Notes: generated by a model from the sequence alone, not told the origin. Positions 33,823 through 45,323 are shown, counted from the first letter of the stretch. The stretch is 64,000 nucleotides of DNA from Telopea speciosissima (GCF_018873765.1 NC_057924.1:1798001-1862000); one strand, 5' to 3'. A program made the numbers and translations.

Positions 33823-34427
33823 TGATTTTTGAAAATACAGATAAGGGTGTCTTCGAAGATAAGCAATGGACCAATTATTCTGAATGTAGACTGTGATATG
33901 TACTCAAATAATTTAGATTCGGTGAGAGATGCCCTTTGTTTTTTCATGGACAAGGAGAAGGGCCAAGAGATTGCTTTTGTACAGTATCCACAGAGCTTCA
34001 ACAATCTAACTAGGAATGATCTCTACGGCAATTCCCTTAAGAGTAATTCGTGAGGTAGGTATTACATTTGGCAAGTAGTATTAATGAAGGAGGAGGAGAG
34101 TTTTGTCTTATTTTCTTGAAATTAATTAATGTTTGGTTATGAAGGTGGAGCTTTGTGGTATGGATGGCTTTGGAGGGTCTCTCTATATTGGAACTGGATG
34201 CTTTCACAGGAGAGATACCCTGTGTGGGAGGAAATACACAAAGGACTACAAGAGAGATAATTGGCAAACAGAGAATGGTAGAGTTGCAGGAGAATGTTTG
34301 AATGAATTTGTAGAGAGAATTAAGAGCCTTGCGAATTGTACTTACGATCATGAGAACACTCAATGGGGAAAACAGGTACCCCTCTCTCTCTCTCGCTCTC
34401 TCTCAACTTGTGTCTTATTAAGATTCC

Positions 34428-34633
34428 ATCTTAAAACTAATAGATCAAAGTGGGGTGGCCGCTTGTGGCTTTTAACTTGATAGTCGGAGCACCCACAAAT
34501 GTGGGATTTTCAACGTATCAACTCTGATAACATAGTAAACTTCCATCTTAAGACCAATTGGTTCAAAATGGGGTAGCCTTTTATGGCTTTTATACTTGAT
34601 AGTCGAAGCACCCACAGCCGATGTGGGATTAAC
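34428..34633 (-). mobile_element. Miniature LTR element, CslE-D intron 6
   Basis: Inverted relative to the genes. Two direct repeats of about 85-90 bp (34428-34508 and 34543-34633) contain TTGATAGTCGGAGCACCCAC / TTGATAGTCGAAGCACCCAC and GTGGGATT; between them on the minus strand is TGTTATCAGAGTTGATAC, a primer-site-like word. Only about 35 bp of interior is left. Same family as 23233. Confidence 0.65.
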
Positions 34634-35084
34634 CCTCTCTCTCTCTCTCATGCATATATAAACTTATTGTGTCTCCTTTAATCAAATGAGAGATGGGTTC
34701 CTTAATTTAATTATGTGTATTTTTTGCAGATGGGGTTGAAGTATGGTTGTGCAATTGAGGATATAATTACAGGTTTGGCAATTCAATGTAGGGGATGGAA
34801 ATCAGTGTATTTCAATCCGGCCAAGAAGGCCTTCGTTGGTGTTGCTCCTGTTACGTTGGATCAGATGCTTGTCCAACACAAAAGATTTTCTGAAGGTCAT
34901 CTTCAGATTATTCTCTCAAGGAACTTTCCCTTCTGGCAAGGTCATGGAAGGATCAACTTAGGACTTCAAATGGCATATGCCTACTACAACCTGTGGCCTA
35001 CTTACGGCCCTCCAACACTTTATTACCTCCTCATCCCTTCACTTTGTCTCCTTAAAGCCATTCCCCTCTTCCCAAAGGTTGGTT

Positions 35085-35102
35085 CTCTCTCTCTCTCTCT
35101 CC

Positions 35103-35143
<41 letters not shown>
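35085..35143. repeat. (CT)n(CA)n tract at start of CslE-D intron 7
   Basis: A CT run then a CA run just after the donor. CT runs directly after the donors of introns 6 and 7 recur in all copies (15328, 15763, 18517, 23139, 23970, 34380, 44248). Confidence 0.8.
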
Positions 35144-35147
<4 letters not shown>

Positions 35148-35154
35148 CACTCCC

Positions 35155-35311
35155 ATTTGGACCTGGCTCCTGTCCAGTCGTGACGGGAGCTGTAGCACTC
35201 GAAAATCACCCCAAAAACAGGGATGGTCATTTCACATGTGGGGCCAAGGTGGGACCCACTTGTGAAATGACCACCCCACCCCTGTTTTTGCTATCGTCAT
35301 GGCTGGACATA
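35155..35311. repeat. Foldback element, CslE-D intron 7
   Basis: Arms CCAAAAACAGGGATGGTCATTTC / GAAATGACCACCCCACCCC followed by TGTTTTTG; inner ACATGTGGG / CCCACTTGT; tip GACCTGGCTCCTGTCCAGTCG with partner ATGGCTGGAC. Confidence 0.65.
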
Positions 35312-36124
35312 ATACTTTTCCCTCTCATGTATGAGTTCTCTAATCTTCATGTTCTTACCATAAAGAATGTTATGCTTGCAGATGTCAAGCCCATGGTTCC
35401 TGCCTTTTGCATATTTGATCATTGCCAGTTCCACATACAACTTAGGAGAGTTCTTAAGGAGTGGTGGTTCACTTCAAGGTTGGTGGAATGACGAAAGGAT
35501 ATGGATATTCAGGAGGACATCTTCCTACATCCTTGCTATTGTAGAAACAATGCTCAAGACATTAGGGTTTACTAAGTCTTCATTTGCAATCACAACTAAG
35601 GTGGCTGACGATGATGTGATGCAGAGATATGAGCAAGAAATCATGGAGTTTGGAACCAATTCTCCCATGCTTAGCATCCTAACAACAGTTGCATTGCTCA
35701 ACGTACTTTCTTTGTTTTCAGGGATGAAGAGATTGGTCATGGGTAGTGGTACTGAAGTTTTAGAAACATGGTGTTTGCAAATTCATTTGTGTGCATTTGT
35801 TGTAGCCATCAATCTTCCAGTCTACCAAGGCCTCTTCTTTCGCAAGGACAAAGGCTGCATACCTTCCTCTCTTCTGTTAAAATCAATTGTATTGGCTTTA
35901 CTGGTCAGTGTGCTACCCATGTACTAGTTTAAGGTACCCCACCCCACCCCACCCCACCCCACCCCAATTTTAATAACAAGTGAAGAGTTAGTAATATTCA
36001 ATAAGATTTTGAAGTTACAAAAATCAATATTGTGGAATGTAACTGGAGTATTGTAACACTAAAAGAGGGTTAACACTCTCCTTAGTTGCAAAATTCATTG
36101 GAACTTCCCTCCATCAGGGTTTGT

Positions 36125-37075
36125 TAAGGCAGCTTTCACTCTGGCAGTAGGTAGTCCTTTTCAAATGGCTCTACTCTGCTCTAGAGTTTTTGCATGATGG
36201 CAAATAGCCATTTCTTGACGGTTTTCATTCTACTCTAGGTAGCCCTCTCTTAGGTAGTCCTTTCTGTGACTCGAACCAGTAACGTATACCAAATGTTAGG
36301 TACTTGACCTATATGCCAAAAAATCCAAAGCTAATGGAGTACGTTAAATCAAATCATTTAAACTATCCCATATTAGGTTGGTCCAATCTAGCGCTCATAC
36401 ACTAGAGTGAGACCCATTAGACACATAACATGCCCATTACTATATATTTCAAAAGACCCATTTCAAATGATTTTACTAAAACCCATTACCTTTTTTTAAT
36501 TTTATTTGATAAAGGTACATATAGGAGAATTGATCCTACAACCTTCTAAGATACAACGTCTACTAATAAGAAATCAACAACTTCATTAGCAGTTGTGAAG
36601 AACCAAAATCTTCACGGTCTGATGATACAGACGATGTCGTATCGCATTATCTAAGAATCTAAGATCTCAACTATGGAAGCACAAGATTTTTATTGATCAA
36701 AACTACAAGAACTCCACATCTAGAAGTTAAGGGAAAATGTTAGGTACTTGACTGATACATCAAAAGCTCCAGAGATGATAGAACATGTTAAATCAAGTCT
36801 TTTAATCTATCACATACAAGGCCCATATACTAAAGTGGGTTGATCTGTCCTTAGCAGCTCTCACTTTGGCAGTAATTCCACTCTGTTTTAAGATTTTTAT
36901 CCGACAGTAAATAGCTCTTTCTTGACGATTTTTACTCTACTCCAAGTAATTCTTCTCCTAGATAATCCTTTCTATGACTCCAACCTGTAACATGGTGACT
37001 AGTCTATCTCCTAAGCTGACCTAATCTAACACTTATATGCTAGAATTGCTCCATTAGACAGATAACATAAGAGAA
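36125..37075. repeat. Repeated intergenic block downstream of copy D
   Basis: The order 'GCAGCTTTCACTCTGGCAG ... TGTGACTCGAACCAGTAAC' then 'TTAGGTACTTGACC ... CATTAGACACATAACA' (36125-36440) is partly repeated at 36740-37075; a piece also sits in copy B intron 3. Perhaps decayed LTR sequence. No gene seen in 35928-39373. Confidence 0.5.
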
Positions 37076-38204
37076 AATGTTGGACACGCGCCTGACTTTC
37101 CTAGAGCTCACGGCTGTGTCCAATGGAAAAGATGGGACGCGGGAGGACAAAGAGTTACTTCCATTGGTGTGGGAAAAAGACAAACTCAGACTGGGAGCAC
37201 AATGTGCGCAACCTTTTCCTTCAAGTTAATTATAAATTATAATTAACTTAAAAAAAATCTACTCTTACCCAGACTTTGACTTGCCTGACATCATTGCTAG
37301 CGTCAAAGAAAGCGTACAAATTTGACTATGATGCTCACAGATATGTGAGGTTAAGGTTGTTCTTTTGGGAACATCATGACCACACTATGGGATTCGGGTC
37401 AAATTTCGACTTTAAAACTGGCTTTAATGACCATAAGGGTTGGGTATTTGGTGTTGGATTATTTTTGCCCTATTACAAAAAAGAATATAAACAATTTTTA
37501 TTTATTGACAGAATCACTATGAACCAATCCAGAATCTACACCCCCCCCCCTTTTTTTTTTCTTTTTTTTTTGAGACAGGAGGGGTATCCGACTTTAAGCT
37601 GACTAAATCCCCCTGGGCTAGTACATGACTCAGCGCCACACACGAACTGGGAGCTTCTGGGCCCTATTGAGCCTCAGACGGGTGATCCCAAGAAATTATG
37701 CAGCGGCGAAGGTTTGTTTTGTTTTTTTATAAGAACAAGAAACTACAATCTATTCATTCATGTTAGTGACAGAATCACTTATCGAAATAAGAACCCTAGA
37801 ACCGGGATTTAAATCCTCTCCAACACTGTCATGGAGCTGGTTGAATGACATATGGAATATTTTAAATTTAACTGTTGTTAATCAATTGACTCAGTTCTTC
37901 TTCTTTTATCCAATCTTTGGATTTAGAATATTTCACGTGTCAGTCAGCCTGCACCTTACTGGCAGATGAGGGAAGTGGAGAGGATTTCTTTTGTTTGATC
38001 TTTTGAACTGTAGCATCATAAGCTTTCGCAACTTCTTCAGCAATGTTGAAGGTTCCCAATCAGACCCAGACCCCTTAGTTTTGCCAAGGTCTTTGGATAC
38101 GAGAGGAGAGGAAAGGATACCATGGGTTATTTGGGGTTCTAAAAATATCAGGAGAGAAAGAGAGGTAAAAGTTATATTTTATAGAGGGGAATCAAAAAAG
38201 AAGT

Positions 38205-38380
38205 TAAGAGTAGGGAAAATTATCGCCCCCAGTACTTGGGTCGGTCCAGTGTGCATCATGCGGTTGGGCACCGCCCATGTGTGCACAATAAACCCCACAG
38301 TACACACATGGGTGGTGCCCAGCAGCACGATGCGTACAGGACCCCCCCAGTACTGGGGGCGATAAAGATCCTAAGAGTAG
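38205..38380. mobile_element. Foldback MITE with 9-bp duplication, intergenic D-E
   Basis: 38214-38371 begins GGAAAATTATCGCCCCCAGTA and ends TACTGGGGGCGATAAAGATCC; inner arms GTTGGGCACCGCCCATGTGTG / CACACATGGGTGGTGCCC. TAAGAGTAG is duplicated perfectly at 38205-38213 and 38372-38380. Confidence 0.85.
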
Positions 38381-38502
38381 TGCAGTATCAACAAATATAG
38401 GCAGAGCATAAAGAGTGATAGTAATTGTTCCTTTGTTTATTGAGCAACAAATATTTCTCCGGTTTGGTCATTGGTGACGATTTATTGTAGGAGTGTCAAT
38501 AT

Positions 38503-38718
38503 CATGGTTCGTGATCTTGGTATCGGCTGGATCGGATCAAAACGGTCGATACGGATCGGGATCGTCCAAATTCAGGCAAATATGATACTTTTATCCCTGT
38601 TTTCTTATTTAAAAAATTGTTTTTTACATTTTTACCCTTATCGTATAACTAGATCGGTCAGTATCAGGATCGATCTTGGTTGATATTGTCTGATCCAATC
38701 TGATACCTCAAACCATGG
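38503..38718. repeat. MITE, GGTATCGGCTGGATCGG family
   Basis: Begins ATGGTTCGTGATCTTGGTATC and ends, inverted, GATACCTCAAACCATGGTC. Same family as 27155-27364 in reverse orientation. Confidence 0.5.
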
Positions 38719-38800
38719 TCAATAATCGATATACCATATTATATCTTTATGAGAAAAAGCATTTGGATTGGATGGATTTTGGATCCTCTCCCGAACCACC

Positions 38801-39260
38801 CCAACTTATCTCACACCATCTATGGCCTATGGGGTGCATGTAGAGAATCTCGATATGGATCATGTCCTTGAACGGCACTTGTACAAGGACATGAGGACAT
38901 GATCTGATCTCGAGAATCTCACACCATCCATAGGGTGTAAGGACTACAACCCCACGGATGGTATGAGATGAGTTGGAATGGTTACTTGGAGGGAAAGGGA
39001 AAGGGATCTGGATTCTTCGATGGATCCATTTGTTTTTGTTTTTTTTTTTGCACCTGTACCGCTCCAACTCATCTCACACCATCTATGGTGTGCATGTGGA
39101 GAATCTTGTACAAGGACATGATCTGATCTGGAGAATCTCACACCATCCATGGGGTTTGGTGGACACCCCACGCACGGTATGAGATGAATTGGAATGGTTA
39201 CTTGGAGGGAAAGCGAAGGGATCTGGACTCGTTCCGGACTCGATTCGATGGATCCATTTA
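38801..39260 (+). repeat. Tandem pair of foldback units before copy E
   Basis: Two direct copies (38801-39031, 39064-39260) from CAACTTATCTCACACCATCT to TTCGATGGATCCATTT. Each is itself an inverted repeat (ATCTCACACCATC against GGTATGAGATGA). The block ends about 110 bp before the start codon of copy E. Confidence 0.75.
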
Positions 39261-39373
39261 TTTTTGTTTTTAGTTTTTGTCACGACGTTGCAGAGATTTT
39301 CCTTTTAAATAGTCTTCTTGACTATGAGTAGCTAACTAGATAGAGTGTGTGTGTGTGTGTTTTGCCGTTGGGT

Positions 39374-42300
39374 ATGGCGGCTGCAAAGGATGGAAATCTT
39401 CCACTGTTCGAAACGAAGATAGCCAAGGGTGGAGTGGGTTATCGATTGTTTACTTTGTCGATGCTTGTGGGCATCTGTATGGTTTTGGTGTACAGAGTGA
39501 GATATATCCCATCCGGGGAAGGAGCTGAGGGAAGTTGGGCTTGGATTGGACTCTTGCTTGCTGAACTCTGGTTCTCTTTCTCTTGGCTCCTCCATCAACC
39601 CGTTCGTTGGAATCCTGTTTATCGCTACACCTTCAAGGACAGGCTCTCCCAAAGGTATCATCTCCTTTCATTTCAAATATTTGCTCTCTTCTATTATTAT
39701 TATATATATATATATATATAACACACACGTACACGTACAGGTACGAGAAGGAATTGCCGGGAGTGGATATATTTGTATGTACGGCGGACCCAAGAGTGGA
39801 GCCACCAATAATGGTGATAAACACTGTATTATCGGTCATGGCCTATGATTATCCACCGGAGAAGCTCAGCGTTTATCTTTCCGACGATGGTGGGTCTGAG
39901 TTGACGTTCTACGCAATGATAGAAGCCTCTCGCTTCTCTAAGCATTGGCTCCCATTCTGCAAGAAATTCAAGGCGGAGCCTTCCTCTCCTGCAGCTTTTT
40001 TCTCCAGTACTAACTCTCCTCACCCTCTTCAGGATCCTCACATGCCCAACCACTACTCTTCCATTAAGGTCAGTGGTTTATATATATATCTACTCGTAGG
40101 AATTACTTATCGGTATCAGCCAAGGCAGAAACCGATATTTCAAACCATCCCCCCCCCCCCCAAGAGGTATCCAGATCATTCACGGTGAACTGCCCGTAGC
40201 GGCCTGAGTGGCACACAAACAACGCATGGCGCAATGACCACCTTACCCCTGCCCAAGCTCCTTGCTCGAGCAGGGCTAAGGCGGTCATTGCATCTCGCCT
40301 TATTTGTACACCACTGAGGCCGCTACGGGTAACGCACCGTAGAAGATCACGACCCCTCAACACACACACAGGGGAATAAATTATAACCTTGTTTCTTCCA
40401 ACTTTGCATGATAGAAATTGTACAAAGACATGGAGAACCGGATCAAGACTGTGACGGAGCTAGGTCGAGCTCCACAAGAAATCCGCAGGGAGCACAAAGG
40501 TTTTCTTGAGTGGGATACAGTTTCTAGTCCACGTGATCACCAGACCATTCTTCAGGTAATCTTACATGTCATATACACATGTGCAATGATAGGATTCATC
40601 TTTGTTAAAAACAAAATGTTTGTGATTGTGATTGGATCCGCATATGAGGGCCAAAAGGATTAATCGAGAAAGATCTCATATTCTTATTATAAGATTGTGA
40701 TTGGGTCTGCATATGTTTGGTAATTTCTTTTGATTATTCCTTCTTTAATTTTCAAAAATTATTTAATGTTGTAGTAAAATGGGATTTTCAAAATTATTTG
40801 AAAGTGACTTGTCCTCATGTCATTCTTAAAAACTGTACATTTTTCGAGTAAACGTATTATATGCTAGGATGTTCCTTTATTGAAAAAAAAATTGTAGGGA
40901 TCATGTTCTCTATGCCGCAGGGCAGGCTGTATCCAGACACATGGGCCTGCCACTCAGGGGAGCAGGGTGGTCATTGTGCCCACCCCCATGTGTTTGGGCG
41001 CAACCTACACCCCGGTACAGAGAATATTCTCCCAAAAATGTATTATACTTTAAAAGGACAATAAAATAAGATATTACGACTCTCCTCACCAACCTCTTTT
41101 TTTTTTGATAAGTACTCCTCACCAACCTTCTTTACATCAAGATAATATAATATAATATAATATATAAACTTTTGTCCATAAACAAAAATCAAAGATTGAT
41201 AGTAACATTTCTTTCTTAATCACTTTCCTGATCTATATAGCCTTTTTTTTTTTCCTAAAACCTGATCTATAGAGCTTAATTGTTATTGTAGAACCTCAAA
41301 GATGTGATGTACATGTATGATGTATTGTCCCTTACATTGTTGCTAGAGATGTGACAAAGCTTTAACCTTTATGCCTCCACGTACCGCAAAGATGTGATGT
41401 ACATGTATGCATACACTACTCCTTACCCAAGCTATTTATTTATAGAGTGAGTGTGAATCCTTAATTTAAAAAGATTACATGTCAAGAGGAATGATCCTTT
41501 TGGATCGATGATCTAATTAGGGTTTTCTTTTAAGAGTTAGACTCAACATATGTAAAGAAAAGTAATTGCTTGAAAACTCAAAAGTCTTACTTTTAAGCAT
41601 TTAAGAATTTATTCACATGTGGCTATACCGTAAATAGTAATAACCAAAACTCCTTTAATGTGATAGAAATAATTACGATAAAGTCCATCCACTTAACAAT
41701 ATCATATAACAAGCTTGTAGATATGGAATATAAACGTTCTACCAAAAAACAAAAAAAAAAAAAAGATATGGAATATAAACACCGTCAAAAACCTAGCCAG
41801 TCAAAGTGACTTTGTCAGAGAATATTGACCATTGATTAGAGATTAATAAAAAATTAAAAATTAAATATAATTATTAAATAAATAATAATAATTTATATAT
41901 GCATTTGTAAACTCTTTACAAAATTGCCATCGAATTTGGAATTCTATCCAATCATAGTTGGATAATTCTCTCAAGATACCTTATTCAGGAAGTAGATTCT
42001 TTATTGAGTATCTCTTTCATTCACAGATGAACATTGTGAATCCGGCGCACTGATATAGGCATCAATCATTGGTACACCAAAACACATAAGGTGCAACTAC
42101 AATGGAAAGGTTCTTAAAACAACTGACGATTGTCCATCCAAGATTCTCAAATGATTCAGTTTGACACACACATACAATATGAATAATCCATTTTATATTC
42201 TTGAATCACATTCTGAAAATATACAACGTGACAAACTAACAACCATATGAAAATAATGTCTATTTTTGTCTCTAGTTGCGAAACTTTAAGGTATAATCTT

Positions 42301-45300
42301 AAGACAATATATCTCACATAAAATGATAACGTAAGTTACTTTAATTTAAACACTTAAATTAGGTTTGATGGACACATTTATCCAATAATGGTAGCTATGG
42401 GCGGATTCATCTTATAAAATAAACCACACCTATCTCAATAATCGAGTTTCAGGTCCAAGCAAGTAGAGGAAGTGTCCCAAAAGTGAGTGTAAAATGATTA
42501 AAATTACAAAAACAGATTAGATTCCATTACAATGAATGGTATTCTTGTATAATTTTATAAAAATTTAAACTCACATTTTTAGCCCCTTGACCTACTTTTT
42601 TTTAGCCCAAAATTGATCAATGATACCATTGTGAAGTCCTCTATCAAATGGGCCCCCCTAAATCCATCCATGTAATCCACATGGTAAGATGGCATGTAAA
42701 ATTATCCATGGTTAAAACTCCATTAGACTTTGTGTTCCCCCTTATGATAAAAAATAGCAATTTTAATTACAATCCAAGTATCAATCGAAGTTGTGTTACT
42801 CTCTTTAGCATAATTTATATTTATATTTATGACCTATTTATTAATAATCAATTATGATAATAGGTTATAGGTTATAGGCTATAAACAATAATCATTTGGT
42901 TACTACTAGACATAATAGATTATATAATGAAAAATAGGTTTGGTATGCTTAAGTAAAGAATATATTATGTAATATGGTGGGGGCGGAGTGGGGTTGGAGA
43001 GAGAGAGGGGCAAAAGAGAGGCTTTGTTCTAATTTTCATTAATTTTACTAATTTACCCTCACTTAAGTAATAATTTTACATATGTTCATTAATGGTACCC
43101 GCATAAACAAACATTAATAGTTTATGGTGATAAATCATAAACAACTCTAGAATTGTTTATGAATTTATGCTTATATTGATTTACTTAATGAGAAATAGAG
43201 ATCATAAATCATACCAAACACATCTACTTATGTTTATATGTCAGATAAACATAAATTTAAATTATACCAAAGAAATATTAATATCGGTATTGTATTGGCC
43301 GCTGATACTATCAAAAACTGGTTTTTCAGCCTAATAGGGATCAGGAATGGATAGAATCAATCCATATCAATATCGGTATCGGTGGCAACCGATACTGTGA
43401 ACTAAAAACCTTGTTTATAATATTGGATGACACTGAAATGTTATTAGTTTTGATCTTAATAGATATTAATCGATGGAAAAGACCCCAATGCGGTAGATAT
43501 GGAAGGACAACCATTGCCAACTCTGGTATACATGGCTCGTGAGAAGAGACCCCAATACCATCATAACTTCAAGGCTGGAGCTATGAATGCGCTGGTAAAT
43601 TAACCATTAGCTAGAAACAAACCCTTATTCTCAAATTCATTCATTAACATTCCATGCACGCATAGAGTTCTTCATTTCATTAATATGTCACCAAAAATGC
43701 AGATAAGGGTGTCTTCGAAGATAAGCAATGGCCCAATTATTCTCAATGTGGACTGTGACATGTACTCTAATAGTTTAGATTCGGTGAGAGATGCCCTTTG
43801 TTTTTTAATGGACGAGGAGAAGGGACACGAGATTGCTTTTGTTCAGTATCCACAGAGCTTCAACAACATCACTAAGAATGATCTCTATGGAAGTTCCCTT
43901 AGAGCAATTTTTGAGGTAGGTAGAAGGAATATTATTAGTAGCTAGCTAGCTAGTAGTGTACTTCATGTTTGAAGAGATTTTGTCTTATTTTCTTGGAATT
44001 AATGTTTTGTTATGAAGGTGGACGTCTATGGTATAGATGGCTTAGGAGGGACTCCCTATATGGGAACTGGTTGTTTTCACAGGAGAGATACCCTGTGTGG
44101 GAGGAAATACACAGAAGAGTACAAGAGAGATAATTGGCAAACAGAGAATGATAGAATTGAAGGAGAAAGTTTGAATGAATTTGTTGACAGAATAAAGGGA
44201 CTTGCGAATTGTAACTACGATGAGAACACTGAATGGGGAAAAGAGGTTCTCTCTCTCTCTCTCTCTCTCTTCTTTGATCAGATAAGAGATGGGGTTCCTC
44301 AATTGAATGATGTGTAATTGCAGATGGGGTTGAAGTATGGTTGTGCAGTTGAGGATGTGATTACAGGTTTGGCAATTCAATGTAGGGGATGGAAATCAGT
44401 TTATTTCAATCCAGGAAAGAAAGCCTTCCTTGGTGTTGGTCCTGTAACGTTGGATCAGATGCTTGTGCAACACAAAAGATGGTCTGAAGGTCATCTTCAG
44501 ATTTTTCTCTCAAGGTACTGTCCTTTCTGGCAAGGTCATGGAAGGATCAATATAGGACTTCAAATGGCATATTCCCACTTCAACTTGTGGGCTACTTATG
44601 GCCCTCCAACACTATATTACCTCCTCATCCCTTCACTTTGTCTCCTTAAAGCTATTCCCCTCTTTCCAAAGGTTGGTTCTCTCTCTCCATTGTATGTAGC
44701 TTTATAAATTCTTACTGCACATGAGCTCTTTATTTCTTCCTGTTCTTACCATAAAGAATGTTGTTTTTTTTTTTCAGATTTCAAGCCCTTGGTTCTTGCC
44801 TTTTGCATATTTGATCATTGCGAGTTCCACATACAGCTTAGGAGAGTTCTTATGGATTGGTGGCTCACTCCAAGGTTGGTGGAATGACCAAAGGATATGG
44901 ATCTACAGGAAGACAACTTCCTACCTCTTTGCCATGTTAGAGACAATGCTCAAGGTATTAGGGTTTACTAAATCGGGATTTGCCATCACAGCTAAGGTGG
45001 CTGACGATGATGTGATGCATAGATACGAGCAAGAGATCATGGAGTTTGGAACCAATTCTCCCATGTTTAGCCTCCTAACAACGGTTGCCTTGCTCAACTT
45101 ATTTAGTTTGCTTGGAGGGATGAAGAGATTGCTCATGGATCCTGGTACCGACGTTTTAGAGACGTCGTGCTTGCAAATCTTTCTGTGCGCATTTGTGGTA
45201 GCCATTAATCTTCCACTTTATCAAAGCCTCTTCTTTCGCAAGGACACAGGTCGCATGCCTTCCTCTCTCCTGTCGAGATCATTTGTTTTGGCTTTAATAG

Positions 45301-45323
45301 CCTGCATGCTACCCATGTACTAG
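39374..45323 (+). CDS. CslE: Cellulose synthase-like protein E, copy E (intact)
   Basis: Same enzyme class as copy A. Exons: 39374-39654, 39741-40068, 40415-40555, 43463-43594, 43703-43915, 44018-44245, 44324-44671, 44778-45323; 2217 nt, 738 aa, GT-AG throughout and in phase. The start [19 protein letters not shown] aligns with the other copies; the leader has a GT run (39344-39360) instead of a GA run. All catalytic motifs are present: SDDGGS (exon 2), NVDCD (exon 5), VEDV and QHKRW (exon 7); ends LPMY. Intron 3 is the longest of the cluster (2907 bp) and shares a conserved block with copy B. It is the last copy; the next gene is on the other strand. Probably functional. Confidence 0.93.
40160..40352. 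repeat. Foldback element, CslE-E intron 2
   Basis: Arms AACTGCCCGTAGCGGCCT / AGGCCGCTACGGGTAACG, ATGACCACCTTACCCCTGCCC / AGGGCTAAGGCGGTCAT, and CATTCACGGTG / CACCGTAGAAGATC. Close to 32640-32852 in copy D. Confidence 0.75.
40895..41032. repeat. Imperfect foldback, CslE-E intron 3
   Basis: GTTCTCTATGCCGCAGGG with partner CCCGGTACAGAGAATATTC; inner CAGACACATGGG / CCCATGTGTTTGG; core AGGGTGGTCATTGTGCCC. Confidence 0.5.
41082..41128. mobile_element. 19-bp poly(T)GATAAGTA insertion with 14-bp duplication
   Basis: CTTTTTTTTTTGATAAGTA (41096-41114) between two copies of CTCCTCACCAACCT (41082-41095, 41115-41128). Same T-run plus GATAAG core as the insertion at 9586. Confidence 0.6.
42010..42524 (+). 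repeat. Intron 3 block of copy E shared with copy B
   Basis: Aligns with 21605-22107: TCTTAAAACAACTGACGATTG, CACACATACAATATGAATA, TTTAAGGTATAATCTTA and AAGTGAGTGTAAAATGATTA occur in the same order. The rest of the intron (42525-43462) is AT-rich with a GGTATCGGTGG-type MITE remnant near 43280-43400. Confidence 0.7.

Larger units (their letters stand above)
31666..35927 (+). pseudogene. CslE copy D, frameshifted and with altered QxxRW
   Basis: All eight exons are present: 31666-31952, 32031-32352, 33391-33531, 33631-33762, 33841-34054, 34145-34375, 34730-35077, 35382-35927. Exon 5 is 214 nt where all other copies have 213: an extra base near 34040 shifts the frame to a TGA at 34051-34053, right at the exon end, and no alternative splice pair I tried restores phase. 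Independently, the acceptor motif QHKRW is QHKRF in exon 7 (KRFSEGHLQ). The other motifs (SDDGGS, NVDCD, IEDI) and the membrane regions are kept. This suggests a young pseudogene; if the extra base is an assembly error, the Phe in QxxRW would still be unusual. Intron 2 holds four foldbacks. Confidence 0.8.

Noticed and set aside
34046..34054. Alternative donor (GTGAGG) that might rescue the frameshift of copy D
   Set aside because: Using it gives the wrong phase for exon 6, so the frame is not restored.
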